This document shows, in pieces, positions 1 to 9,041 of a stretch of 64,000 nucleotides of DNA. Below the pieces are notes generated by a model. That model saw only the letters and a list, made by a program, of their open reading frames with translations. It was not told the origin of the DNA and did not search any database. The position numbers were made by a program, and so were the translations under genes. The DNA is taken from the NCBI GenBank assembly GCA_029983675.1, contig JASBYY010000003.1, forward strand, positions 1 to 64,000. The letters run 5' to 3'. Source of the DNA: Bacteroidales bacterium. Lineage in GTDB: Bacteria; Bacteroidota; Bacteroidia; Bacteroidales; F082. Every line of letters begins with the position of its first letter. Within the stretch, counting starts at the first letter, position 1.

Positions 1-326
1 TGACGCGGTATCTCCTCGCTTTTAGTAATAACCCAATAGAAGCACATCCTCGTAAGGAGATTCCAAATCAAGTTTGGAATGACTGAGAAGGTAAAGCGTT
101 TTATGCTTGATTGAGCAGCACCTGCCCCGCCTCATCAAAAGCCGTCATGCTGAACTTGATTCAGCATCTCCTCCCCGACGGTATCACTTTAATAGAAGCA
201 TATCCTCAAACGGAGATTCCGTGTCAAGCACGGAATGACTGAGTTGGGGACGTGGCACGGGATGACCGTGTTCAGAATGATATAGAACGGAATGGACTCT
301 GTCCGAAACCATTCAAAACAGCTTCT
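1..326 (+). mobile_element. 3' part of a ~460-bp MITE-like element
   Basis: The window opens inside a non-coding element that recurs nearly base for base at 44671-44965 (offset 44670). It ends with the terminal inverted repeat ATTCAAAACAGCTTCT at 311-326. It contains three perfect hairpins with five-base TCAAG or CTTGA loops, at 60-80, 147-167 and 216-236. It encodes no transposase, so any movement would need help in trans. The left end lies outside the window. Between the copies the stem at 216-236 has changed on both arms (GTG/CAC here, GCA/TGC at 44886-44906), so the fold rather than the sequence looks conserved. Confidence 0.75.
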
Positions 327-366
327 AAGAGGCATCTTTCGGATTAGCGGAGTTCGATTTTACCCT

Positions 367-1749
367 TCACATCATTTCGGCAGCCACTTTGAGCATCATT
401 TCAGCAAGACGCTCTGCCTCGGAAACGGTTTTTCCTTCAGAATAAACGCGAATGATAGGCTCGGTATTCGATTTGCGCAAATGCACCCAACCTTCCTCAA
501 AGTCGATTTTCACGCCGTCAATCGTAATGACCTTTTCTTCCTTGAACCTTTGCGCAATCTTATCCAGCATCGCATCGACATTCGTTTTCAGCGTAAGCTG
601 TATTTTGTTTTTCGACATGAAATATGCCGGATAGTCAGCCTTCAGCTCGGAACATTTCATCTTCTTTTCGGCCAATTGCGTCAAGAACAAAGCTGTTCCC
701 ACAAGGGCGTCACGGCCATAGTGCAATTCAGGATAAATGACACCGCCGTTGCCTTCACCTCCAATCACAGCCTCTACTTCCTTCATTTTCTCGACAACGT
801 TCACCTCGCCCACTGCTGAAGCGTGGTAAACTTGTCCGTGTTTTTGCGTCACATCGCGCAAAGCACGGGTCGATGACAGATTTGAAACTGCTGGCCCCGG
901 GGTATGCTTCAAGATGTAGTCGGCGACTGACACCAAGGTGTATTCTTCTCCAAACAATTCGCCGTCTTCCTTGACAAACACCAATCGGTCCACATCGGGA
1001 TCGACGACAACGCCAAAATCGCAGTGCTGTTCCCGCACATAACGGCAAATGTCGGTCAGATTTTGCGCCAGCGGTTCGGGCGTATGGGCGAAACGTCCCG
1101 TAGGTTCGCAATTCAGTTCAAGAATCTCTTCGACACCGAGGGCGCGCAACATACGCGGAATGACAATGCCACCGGTAGAGTTCACCGCATCGACCGCCAC
1201 CTTGAAACCGGCATTGGCTATGGCCTCCCTGTTGACCAAGGGCAGCGCCAGCACCATTTCCACATGCTTATCCATCCATCCGTCCACCTCTGTATAGCTT
1301 CCAATCTCATCAATGGGGGCAAAAAGAAAATCCTCATTATCAACCACATCAAGCAACCATGCGCCTTCAGAGGCCGAAATAAACTCACCTTTCTCATTCA
1401 AAAGCTTCAACGCATTCCACTGTGCCGGATTGTGGCTTGCCGTGAGGATGATACCTGCATCGGCCTTCAGCCCTGTCACCGCCAGTTCGACAGTAGGCGT
1501 GGTGCTCAGCCCGATATCAAGCACATGAGCGCCCATGGCCTGCAAGGTTCCGCAAACCACTTGGTTGACCATGAAACCCGAAGTGCGTGCATCGCGACCC
1601 ACCACAATATGCGGATGCTGTTTCCCGTTGCGACAAACAAACCGAGCAAAAGCCGCTGTAAATTTGACCATGTCAATGGGTGTCAGATTCTCACCGTGGA
1701 CACCTCCAATGGTACCCCTAATTCCAGATATAGACTTAATTAATGTCAT
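367..1749 (-). CDS. glmM: phosphoglucosamine mutase (GlmM/phosphohexomutase family)
   Basis: Cytoplasmic enzyme that interconverts glucosamine-6-phosphate and glucosamine-1-phosphate on the way to UDP-GlcNAc. The 460-residue protein starts MTLIKSISGIRGT. It has the catalytic-serine loop TASHNPAQWNALK, the metal loop DPDVDR, the sugar-binding GEGNGG and the phosphate-binding RKSNTEPIIR near the C-terminus, which is the full domain order of alpha-D-phosphohexomutases. An in-frame upstream ATG exists at 1908, but the family begins at the MTLIKSISGIRG segment, so 1749 is chosen. A -7 box (CAAAAGTA on the + strand, 1768-1775) lies just upstream and would make the longer start untranslatable. The GlmM rather than ManB assignment rests on overall resemblance and is less sure than the family. 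Confidence 0.88.
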   Translation of the reverse strand: MTLIKSISGIRGTIGGVHGENLTPIDMVKFTAAFARFVCRNGKQHPHIVVGRDARTSGFMVNQVVCGTLQAMGAHVLDIGLSTTPTVELAVTGLKADAGIILTASHNPAQWNALKLLNEKGEFISASEGAWLLDVVDNEDFLFAPIDEIGSYTEVDGWMDKHVEMVLALPLVNREAIANAGFKVAVDAVNSTGGIVIPRMLRALGVEEILELNCEPTGRFAHTPEPLAQNLTDICRYVREQHCDFGVVVDPDVDRLVFVKEDGELFGEEYTLVSVADYILKHTPGPAVSNLSSTRALRDVTQKHGQVYHASAVGEVNVVEKMKEVEAVIGGEGNGGVIYPELHYGRDALVGTALFLTQLAEKKMKCSELKADYPAYFMSKNKIQLTLKTNVDAMLDKIAQRFKEEKVITIDGVKIDFEEGWVHLRKSNTEPIIRVYSEGKTVSEAERLAEMMLKVAAEMM

Positions 1750-1922
1750 GATGATTGTATTTTGGCACAAAAGTAGTCTTTTTCGGCTGACAAATTGATA
1801 TTTCGACCCGTGAAAACCTTTATCGGCGCTTTCGGCTGATCGTGCCGCTTTTGAGGTTTTTTTCGCCAAACCCAACCACGACAACTCGAAAATAATGTAC
1901 TTTTGCACAAATTTATGAGCGA

Positions 1923-3344
1923 ATGTGTAGGGACAATGACCATCAATGCGATGATGCCGAACAGATGAAAGACGCCATTCTGCGTTTTGAGGCCATGCTG
2001 CAAGCGCAAGATTCGGCCTATTTCGACACCGAAGAGTTCGAATGGATCATTGACTACTACATGCAGCAAGACGATTTGAAAAAGTCGCGGAAAGCCGTTG
2101 ACATCGCCATCGCCCAACATCCAGAGGATAACAATCTGAAAATCAAGAATGCACGTCAGTTTTTGGTTGAAAATCATCCTGAAAAAGCCATGTCGTTGCT
2201 CAACGATGCCGAAATTAGCTATGAAGATCCGGATTATTTTCTGACACTGGGTTCTTGTTATGCCGCATTGGGACAAGCACAAAAATCCATCGAAACCTAT
2301 TTTGATGCGTTGCCGTACTTTGAAGAAGACGAGAAGTCAGAACTTTACAACGCCATTGCCTACGAATATGAAGATCTTTTCGATTACTGTTCGGCATTGA
2401 TTTATTTCAAGAAGGCCTTGGATTTCGGCGAATACACCTACTCGATCTATCATGAAATCAGGCACTGCTATTTCTTTCTCGACAGGACGGATGACGCCTT
2501 GGATTTCTTCAAGAAACGCATCGAGGAAAATCCGCACGACAGCACGGCTTGGTCGGCTCTGGGCGATTGCTACCGAAAGTTAGAGTTGCTCGAACTGGCC
2601 ATCGACACGTATGAGTATGTGCTTGCCATCGACCCCAACAACATTTGGCCGTATGTTCACATCGCCAACGCCTATTACGACATGGAGCGTTTTCAAGAAG
2701 CCATCGACACCTTGAACGAAGCCTTGGCCAACAAAATCGAGACTTCGCTCATACACACCTCGCTCGGCGACTGCTACTATCGTCTTGAACGCTCTACGGA
2801 AGCCTGCCATCACTACAAGGCGGCCCTGCAAATCAACGAATCTCTTCCTGAAGCATGGTCGGGACTGGGTTTTGTGTATAGCGACCAAAACGACAGTGCC
2901 AAGGCCATCCGCCTCTTCGATAAGGCGCGGCTGCTTGACCCAAGCAATCCTGACCACCTTTATTCTTTGGCTGCCGAGTTCCGAAAGTTACACGATTACG
3001 AAACGGCCTACCGCTATCTGTTCGAGATAGAAGCCTTGGATCCCACCGATCCCGATCTGTACTATTTTATCGCCGATATTCTCAACGAACAGCAACGTTA
3101 CGACGAGGCCATCAACATATTGACAATCGGACAGCAGCGGGCTGGCAACGACAGTGCCCTGACCTACATGCTTTCCTACGACTACCTGCGCAAGAACGAC
3201 AGGGGCATGGCGCTCACCTTATTGGAAGACGCTCTGAAAGCAGACTTTGAAGGCTACCACGACTTTATTGAAATTGACCCCGACTTGCTGGGACAAGACA
3301 TCGAAATTCTCGAAATGATCGAGCAATACAAAAAAAATCCTTGA
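1923..3344 (+). CDS. cytoplasmic tetratricopeptide-repeat protein
   Basis: A 473-residue protein built almost entirely of TPR helices. Recurrent units such as AWSALGDCYRKLELLELAID and PYVHIANAYYDMERFQEAID run from about residue 60 to 450. There is no signal peptide or membrane segment, so it is probably a cytosolic scaffold; no partner can be named. A -7 box TACTTTTG at 1898-1905 places transcription start just before 1923. A second in-frame ATG at 1965 (MKDAILRFEAML) looks more like a natural N-terminus and may be the real start. It lies 25 bp upstream of popT on the same strand and is probably co-transcribed with popT and aroE. Confidence 0.8.
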   Translation: MCRDNDHQCDDAEQMKDAILRFEAMLQAQDSAYFDTEEFEWIIDYYMQQDDLKKSRKAVDIAIAQHPEDNNLKIKNARQFLVENHPEKAMSLLNDAEISYEDPDYFLTLGSCYAALGQAQKSIETYFDALPYFEEDEKSELYNAIAYEYEDLFDYCSALIYFKKALDFGEYTYSIYHEIRHCYFFLDRTDDALDFFKKRIEENPHDSTAWSALGDCYRKLELLELAIDTYEYVLAIDPNNIWPYVHIANAYYDMERFQEAIDTLNEALANKIETSLIHTSLGDCYYRLERSTEACHHYKAALQINESLPEAWSGLGFVYSDQNDSAKAIRLFDKARLLDPSNPDHLYSLAAEFRKLHDYETAYRYLFEIEALDPTDPDLYYFIADILNEQQRYDEAINILTIGQQRAGNDSALTYMLSYDYLRKNDRGMALTLLEDALKADFEGYHDFIEIDPDLLGQDIEILEMIEQYKKNP

Positions 3345-3369
3345 TTTTCTAATACTTACCATCCTTTTA

Positions 3370-4290
3370 ATGAAAACTTTCATCATTCATTTTATCAAAG
3401 GTCTTGCCATGGGCACCGCCAATGTGATTCCCGGTGTTTCGGGAGGCACCATCGCACTCATTACCGGCATTTTTGAAAGGCTTATCAACTCCATCAAATC
3501 TTTCAACCTGAATGCGTTGAAACTGTTTTTTACTGGCAAATTCAAAGCCTTTGCCAAACACACCGACCTCGGCTTTCTTTTCGCCGTATTATCAGGCATC
3601 TTTGTCGCCATCGTGTCGGTTGCCAAATTGTTCGACTACCTTTTCAACAACTATCCCATTTTCATCTGGGCGTTCTTTTTCGGACTGCTGTTGGCTTCCA
3701 TTTACTATGTGGGCAAGACTGTTGAAAAATGGAATATCTGGAGCATCGCCTTCTTTGTCATTGGCACTGCCATAGCACTTTTCATTGCTTTTGGCACTCC
3801 TGTAGGCGAGAGTCGCAACCTGCTTTATCTGTTTCTCTGCGGCATTGTCGGTGCTTGCAGCATGATATTACCGGGCTTGTCGGGGTCGTATGTCCTGATT
3901 CTCATGGGCAACTATGAACTCGTCATGATTGATGCCGTCAACAATCTTACTGTCAATCTATTGGAGTCGATGAAAATCCTCCTTCCCGTTGTTGTCGGCG
4001 CCATCGTTGGTCTCATTGCCTTTGCCCACCTGCTTTCCTTGATTTTCAAAAAATTCCACGATCAAACCATATCACTGCTTACCGGGTTTATCCTTGGCAG
4101 CATTCCTGTTATTTGGCCTTGGAAGGAAAACTGCATCACCGTGCTGCGCGACGGCACCGAGAAAGTCACGGGCTATCATTGGCAATTGCCGACGATGGAC
4201 ACTTCTTTTGCCATTGCACTGCTTATGATGCTCATCGGTGCGGGCATCATTATTGTCACAGAAACACTCGCAAATAAAAAAACAAAATGA
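3370..4290 (+). CDS. popT: DUF368 membrane protein, PopT-type undecaprenyl-phosphate flippase
   Basis: A 306-residue polytopic inner-membrane protein with about eight hydrophobic helices. The N-terminal half holds the signature ANVIPGVSGGTIALITG and the second half holds a related inverted copy, CSMILPGLSGSYVLILMG. This internal pseudo-repeat with paired PG(V/L)SG motifs is characteristic of DUF368. Family members were reported to return undecaprenyl phosphate to the cytoplasmic face, which recycles the lipid carrier for wall synthesis; that role is inferred here by family only. The stop overlaps the aroE start by four bases (ATGA), so the two are translationally coupled. Confidence 0.82.
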   Translation: MKTFIIHFIKGLAMGTANVIPGVSGGTIALITGIFERLINSIKSFNLNALKLFFTGKFKAFAKHTDLGFLFAVLSGIFVAIVSVAKLFDYLFNNYPIFIWAFFFGLLLASIYYVGKTVEKWNIWSIAFFVIGTAIALFIAFGTPVGESRNLLYLFLCGIVGACSMILPGLSGSYVLILMGNYELVMIDAVNNLTVNLLESMKILLPVVVGAIVGLIAFAHLLSLIFKKFHDQTISLLTGFILGSIPVIWPWKENCITVLRDGTEKVTGYHWQLPTMDTSFAIALLMMLIGAGIIIVTETLANKKTK

Positions 4291-5027
4291 AATTATTTGG
4301 ACTTGTCGGGCATCCGCTCAAACACTCATTTTCAAGTGCCCTCTTCAACGAAAAGTTTCAAGAAGAGAATCTCGACTGCCGCTACGACAACTTTGATCTT
4401 CGCGAGCTGGAAGAACTCACCACGCTGCTTGCTCGTCATCCCGAAATATGCGGTTTCAACGTCACCAGCCCCTACAAACAGCAAATCATCCCCTATCTGA
4501 ACGAGGTGGAGGATATTGTACAGCGCATTGGTGCGGTCAACACGGTACGTGTCAAGGACGGGCAACTTTTCGGTTACAACACTGACATTTTCGGATTCGA
4601 GATGCTTTTAGAATACATTTTCAACGGACAGACCATTCCCGATGCCCTGATATTGGGCACAGGAGGCGCTTCCCAAGCCGTCAGGTTCGTTCTTGCGCAC
4701 CGTCAAACGCCCTTCCGTGTGGTCAGCCGCACACCGAAAGATGGCGAAATCGGTTATTCCGATCTGAGCAAAGACATCATGCAAAACCACAAGCTCATCA
4801 TCAACGCCACTCCGGTGGGCACCTTTCCCAATATCGACAATTATCCCGCCATTCCCTACGAACGGCTCACCCCATCGCATTTCATGATCGACCTTATTTA
4901 CAATCCCGAAGAAACTGCTTTCATGAAACTTGGCAAGTTCCACAAAGCCAGTGTTTACAATGGCACCATTATGCTTTACAGCCAAGCCATGAAATCGTGG
5001 GAAATCTGGAATCAGGATGACGAGTGA
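4287..5027 (+). CDS. aroE: shikimate dehydrogenase
   Basis: Reduces 3-dehydroshikimate to shikimate with NADPH in aromatic amino-acid synthesis. The 246-residue protein has the shikimate-binding N-terminus (GHPLKHSFSSALFNEKF), the catalytic NVTSPYKQQI with its Lys, GAVNTV, the nucleotide-binding loop GTGGASQAV and the late NATPVGTFP and DLIYNPEET motifs. Its length is at the short end for AroE, as is common in Bacteroidota. It overlaps popT by four bases. No metabolic partner is adjacent, so the operon looks like a conserved chromosomal arrangement rather than a pathway cluster. Confidence 0.93.
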   Translation: MKLFGLVGHPLKHSFSSALFNEKFQEENLDCRYDNFDLRELEELTTLLARHPEICGFNVTSPYKQQIIPYLNEVEDIVQRIGAVNTVRVKDGQLFGYNTDIFGFEMLLEYIFNGQTIPDALILGTGGASQAVRFVLAHRQTPFRVVSRTPKDGEIGYSDLSKDIMQNHKLIINATPVGTFPNIDNYPAIPYERLTPSHFMIDLIYNPEETAFMKLGKFHKASVYNGTIMLYSQAMKSWEIWNQDDE

Positions 5028-5094
5028 TGTCTTTTCCTCTTCCTGAGGCCCTTTTCGACAATTTTTCACCACATATATTTCCCTTTTGCACAAC

Positions 5095-7248
5095 ATGACG
5101 ACCACCAACGACAACTTCAGCATTCAAATTGCCAACGAGTTTCAACGTTCCCCTTTCCACATCGCCAATATTATACGCCTGTTCGATGACGGCGCCACCA
5201 TTCCTTTCATTGCACGCTATCGAAAGGAAATGACAGGATCGATGAATGAAGAAGTCCTTGCCGATGTCAAGCGCCGATTAGAACAGCTTATCGAACTGAA
5301 AAAGCGGAAAGACAGTGTGTTAAGCTCTATCAGTGAGCAAGGGCTGTTGACTTCGGAATTGGAGGCGGGCATCCGCAATGCGGCAAGTTTACAAGAAGTG
5401 GAAGATCTTTACCTGCCCTTCAAACCCAAGCGCCGCACCCGCGCTTCCATGGCACGCGAAAAAGGCCTTGAACCGCTTGCAGCGCAAATCATGGCACAGA
5501 ACATCGATTTTGTGGAAGCCATCGCCAAACGGTTTATTGACAAGGAAAAAGGTGTAGACACAGCGAAAGAAGCCATAGAAGGTGCCCAAGACATCATGGC
5601 CGAATGGGTGTCGGAAAACATCAACTGCCGCAACCGTGTACGCAAAATTTTTCATCTGCAAGGTGTCATCCGTTCCTCAGTCGTCAAAGGGAAAGAAGAC
5701 GAAGGGAAAACCTACATGCAGTACTACGATTGGAGCGAACCCATTTCGGAAGCGCCGTCGCATCGCATCCTCGCTCTTTTTCGCGCCGAGGAAGAAGGTT
5801 TGTTGAAAGTAAAGGTCAATGTGGACGATACTTACGTATTGCATTCTCTTGACGACATATTTCTAAAAAATGACAACACGGCTTCAGAACTCGTCCAAGA
5901 AGCCATTGGGGACGCATGGAAACGCCTTATTGCGCCTTCCATTGAAACAGAAATCCGCGCCTACTACAAGGAAAAAGCCGATGAGACCGCCATCCGTGTT
6001 TTTGCCGAGAACCTGCGCCAACTGTTACTTGCCGCCCCATTGGGCCAACAGCGCGTTCTGGCCATTGATCCCGGATTCCGTACCGGCTGCAAGGTTGTGG
6101 TATTGGGCGAAACCGGCGCATTGCTTCATAACGAAACCATTTATCCGCACCCGCCGAAATCCGATGTCACAGGTGCCATGAGAAAGATAAAAAGCCTTGT
6201 CGATGCCTACCGTGTCAAAGTCATTGCCATCGGCAACGGCACCGCCGGACGTGAAACCGAAGACTTCGTCAAGTCAATCAAGTTCAACCGCGACCTGATG
6301 GCGGTCATGATCAGCGAAAACGGCGCCTCTGTTTATTCCGCTTCTAAAATCGCACGCGATGAATTTCCCGACTATGACATCACCGTGCGTGGTGCCGTCA
6401 GCATCGGACGGCGGCTCATGGATCCTTTGGCCGAATTGGTCAAGATTGATCCGAAATCTATCGGTGTGGGCCAATACCAGCACGATGTCAACCAGAAACA
6501 GCTTGCCGAGAGCCTCAACCAAGTCGTTGAAAGCTGCGTGAATGCCGTAGGCGTGGAGTTGAACACGACAAGCGAGCAGCTGCTTTCCTACGTCAGCGGT
6601 GTAGGGCCGCAACTTGCCGCCAACATTATCCGTTACCGCGATGAAAACGGAGGTTTCAAAAGCCGAAGGCAACTGCACGAAGTGGCGCGTCTCGGCAATA
6701 AAGCCTTCGAACAATGCGCCGGTTTTCTGCGCATTCACGATGGCGAAAACCCACTCGACCAAAGCGCCGTGCATCCCGAAAGCTACCACATCGTCGAAAA
6801 GATGGCGAAGAAACTGAACGTCAACATTAAAGAACTTATTGGGAACAAGGAACTCATTGCCCGCATCCGGCCTGCCGATTTTACCGAAGAAAACTTTGGC
6901 AAAGAAACCATCGCCGACATCCTATCCGAATTGGAAAAGCCGGGACGCGACCCTCGCAAACACTTTGAAGTGTTCGATTTCGACAAAAACATACGCAGCA
7001 TCAGCGATTTACGGGTTGGAATGACCCTCAACGGCATTGTGACCAACATCACGGCTTTTGGTGCTTTTGTGGATATCGGCGTACATCAGGACGGCCTTGT
7101 GCATATCAGCCAGATGAGCAACCGCTACATCAAAGACCCCAATGAGATTGTCAAGTTGAACCAAAAAGTGCGTGTCACCGTCACTGCCATCGACACAGAA
7201 CGCAACCGGATCAGCCTAAGCATGAAAGACACGGCATCTGTCAACTAA
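5095..7248 (+). CDS. tex: Tex family transcription accessory / RNA-binding protein
   Basis: A cytoplasmic nucleic-acid-binding protein of about 717 residues. In order it shows a helical N-terminal region (FIARYRKEMTGSMNEE, an almost invariant Tex motif), a YqgF/RNase H-like domain (VLAIDPGFRTGCKV), helix-hairpin-helix motifs (VSGVGPQLAANIIRYRDENG) and a C-terminal S1 domain starting at about residue 640 (GIVTNITAFGAFVDIGVHQD). All domains are intact. The ATG at 5095 is preferred over an in-frame TTG nine bases upstream. It stands alone, 67 bp after aroE. The exact biological role of Tex is still debated. Confidence 0.95.
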   Translation: MTTTNDNFSIQIANEFQRSPFHIANIIRLFDDGATIPFIARYRKEMTGSMNEEVLADVKRRLEQLIELKKRKDSVLSSISEQGLLTSELEAGIRNAASLQEVEDLYLPFKPKRRTRASMAREKGLEPLAAQIMAQNIDFVEAIAKRFIDKEKGVDTAKEAIEGAQDIMAEWVSENINCRNRVRKIFHLQGVIRSSVVKGKEDEGKTYMQYYDWSEPISEAPSHRILALFRAEEEGLLKVKVNVDDTYVLHSLDDIFLKNDNTASELVQEAIGDAWKRLIAPSIETEIRAYYKEKADETAIRVFAENLRQLLLAAPLGQQRVLAIDPGFRTGCKVVVLGETGALLHNETIYPHPPKSDVTGAMRKIKSLVDAYRVKVIAIGNGTAGRETEDFVKSIKFNRDLMAVMISENGASVYSASKIARDEFPDYDITVRGAVSIGRRLMDPLAELVKIDPKSIGVGQYQHDVNQKQLAESLNQVVESCVNAVGVELNTTSEQLLSYVSGVGPQLAANIIRYRDENGGFKSRRQLHEVARLGNKAFEQCAGFLRIHDGENPLDQSAVHPESYHIVEKMAKKLNVNIKELIGNKELIARIRPADFTEENFGKETIADILSELEKPGRDPRKHFEVFDFDKNIRSISDLRVGMTLNGIVTNITAFGAFVDIGVHQDGLVHISQMSNRYIKDPNEIVKLNQKVRVTVTAIDTERNRISLSMKDTASVN

Positions 7249-7384
7249 AAGGTAAGTTTAATTTGCTAAAAATCATTCTTTTGAAAAGAAAAAGGTGAAA
7301 TTTGTAGAGAAAATCCACCGTATAAAAATCTGTCGTCATGCAATTTCGTCTTATTTTTGAAGTTCGATAAATAAACCTACATCT

Positions 7385-8230
7385 ATGAAAAAGTTTTTCC
7401 GTTATGCAGTGACCGCAATTGTCTTTTTTATGCTAAGCTCATCTGTTGGAGTGGTGCACGGTCAGATTATCAAAGGCGAAGTGTTTTTAGGCGGCAACTT
7501 GTCGCAAGTCGATGGCGACCAATGCTACGGCTACAAGAAAGCAGGCTTCTCGGGAGGAGCTGGAGCTTTGATTCCTATCACTAACTACATGGATATCGGT
7601 CTTGAAGTGCTTTTCAACCAGAAAGGCGCGTTCAAACGCGACTCACTCAGTTACAGCAGCGAGTTTACAGGCCGTTACAACCTGAGGCTCAACTATGTGG
7701 AAGTGCCACTCATGCTTTACCTTATCGACAAGGATAGGTTCTCAGTCGGTTTGGGCGTTTCATACGGCAGATTGGTAGGACTGAAAGAGCGCATCAATGG
7801 CATCGACCGCGGAACCAGCGTTGGCGACGGCAATCTGTCATGGAAAAACGGCTATCAAGGCTCCGATCTCAGCAACATCAAGACTTTCGAACAACTGAAC
7901 AAGGTCTTTTACAAGACGGAAGGTTTTCACGACAGCATTCAAATTCCGCAGTGGATAGCCAACTCTACAAGCTACCGCAATTCCGACTGGAGTATTTGTG
8001 CCGATATTAGATACCGCATTTACAACGGACTTCACGCCGAACTGCGCTACCAGTATTCCATAATACCCATTCGGACCCGCCTGTTCTACCGCGACCCACA
8101 TGAAAACATCATCCAGCCGGAACATCCTTTGCGCGTGCAATACAACAACCAAATCACGCTGCGCATTGTCTATATCTTCAACGAACAGCGTTCACAGGTA
8201 AACAAGAAAACACAACAGGCAATACCGTAA
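7385..8230 (+). CDS. outer-membrane beta-barrel (porin family) protein
   Basis: A 281-residue protein with a clear signal peptide (MKKFFRYAVTAIVFFML, cleavage near VVHGQ). Alternating beta strands follow: GEVFLGGNLSQVDGD at the start of the mature protein, LNYVEVPLMLYLI in the middle and the terminal strand NQITLRIVYIF. This matches the small outer-membrane barrels (OMP_b-brl type) common in Bacteroidota. No substrate can be inferred. A possible -7 box TATTTTTG lies at 7352-7359, and a strong terminator follows the gene, so it is probably monocistronic. Confidence 0.8.
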   Translation: MKKFFRYAVTAIVFFMLSSSVGVVHGQIIKGEVFLGGNLSQVDGDQCYGYKKAGFSGGAGALIPITNYMDIGLEVLFNQKGAFKRDSLSYSSEFTGRYNLRLNYVEVPLMLYLIDKDRFSVGLGVSYGRLVGLKERINGIDRGTSVGDGNLSWKNGYQGSDLSNIKTFEQLNKVFYKTEGFHDSIQIPQWIANSTSYRNSDWSICADIRYRIYNGLHAELRYQYSIIPIRTRLFYRDPHENIIQPEHPLRVQYNNQITLRIVYIFNEQRSQVNKKTQQAIP

Positions 8231-8243
8231 TCGTATGGATTTA

Positions 8244-8295
8244 CGACAATAAAAATCAGGCACAGGATTGTTCCCGTGCCTGATTTTTATTGTCG
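8244..8295. terminator. bidirectional terminator between convergent genes
   Basis: A perfect 20-bp stem (8244-8263 with 8276-8295) around a 12-base loop. The stem contains AAAAATCAGGCAC and its complement, giving a T-run on the 3' side in both directions. It lies between the barrel gene (+) and the DUF4293 gene (-), so it can end both transcripts. Confidence 0.9.
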
Positions 8296-8338
8296 CCCTG
8301 CGGCCAAAACACTTCAGCCCCAGTCCTTTCGAATTCGA

Positions 8339-8827
8339 TTACCGGATGCGATCGACGGAACGCACCTTTTTGATGTCTTTCAGTAGTCCCGAAGCTGCAA
8401 TCAGCATGAATATCAAAGCGGCAAGCGGCAAAAAAATGCCGACCTGAAACACCGGTTTTGCATTAACAGGCTGTCCAATCTTGACGACATAAAAGGCATA
8501 CACCAAAGCTATCCACACCACATTCAGCACAATGTTGATCCGCGACACACGCAACAGCTTTTCAAACTGTTTCACGCGAACCGCTTTGAAAATAGACACC
8601 GAAACATAAACGGACAACAGCATGATGGTAATGGTCAGAATCAACACCGGAAGAGCGAAAACCTTGCCAAATGGAACTGTGGCATCAGGAGTCAGTGAAG
8701 AAACTCCGAACACATTGAATTTCAGTATATTGAACTCGCCATGATAGGTAGCTAAAGGTAAAAAAAGCAGCAGTCCGAAGGCCAATGCCGACAGGAAAAA
8801 GAAAATAGATTGAATTCGTTGTGACAT
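8339..8827 (-). CDS. DUF4293-type four-helix membrane protein
   Basis: A 162-residue inner-membrane protein with four hydrophobic segments, beginning MSQRIQSIFFFLSALAFG. The N-terminal MxQRIQS followed by a helix and an FLPLATY turn is typical of the Bacteroidota DUF4293 family, which has no known function. The start at 8827 is chosen because it matches that family N-terminus and lies just inside a good promoter (8855-8889). A longer in-frame start at 8857 would lie in the promoter. Confidence 0.78.
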   Translation of the reverse strand: MSQRIQSIFFFLSALAFGLLLFLPLATYHGEFNILKFNVFGVSSLTPDATVPFGKVFALPVLILTITIMLLSVYVSVSIFKAVRVKQFEKLLRVSRINIVLNVVWIALVYAFYVVKIGQPVNAKPVFQVGIFLPLAALIFMLIAASGLLKDIKKVRSVDRIR

Positions 8828-8854
8828 CACTTTGTTATTTTCAATTTTGATTCG

Positions 8855-8889
8855 CAAAGATAGACATTTTCCAAAAATGACGCGTCAAA
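8855..8889 (-). promoter_or_regulatory. Bacteroidota-type promoter for the DUF4293 gene
   Basis: On the minus strand TATCTTTG (8855-8862) fits the TAnnTTTG -7 consensus, with TTTG (8886-8889) 23 bases upstream as the -33 element. It points at the start codon at 8827. Confidence 0.6.
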
Positions 8890-9041
8890 AAAATAAAGAC
8901 GGGTCAGACGAAGGGAGCAAACCATCTGACAAAACAGACAGAAACGGCTTATCTGGCATACTGCATCGCTTTTTCTTGCTTGGCATTGCTTTTCTCGTTA
9001 TTTTTGCCGTTGAAATCATCGGAACACACCATGGGCATTAA
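8878..9041 (+). CDS. possible 54-residue single-pass membrane protein
   Basis: A short frame starting ATGACGCGTCAAAAAAAT. It encodes a charged N-terminus rich in Lys, Asp and Ser, then one hydrophobic helix (FFLLGIAFLVIFAVEIIG) and a short His-containing tail. It overlaps the start of the next gene by 11 bases, which suggests coupling. The protein is not recognised. Support is only the membrane-helix pattern and position, so it may be spurious. Confidence 0.35.
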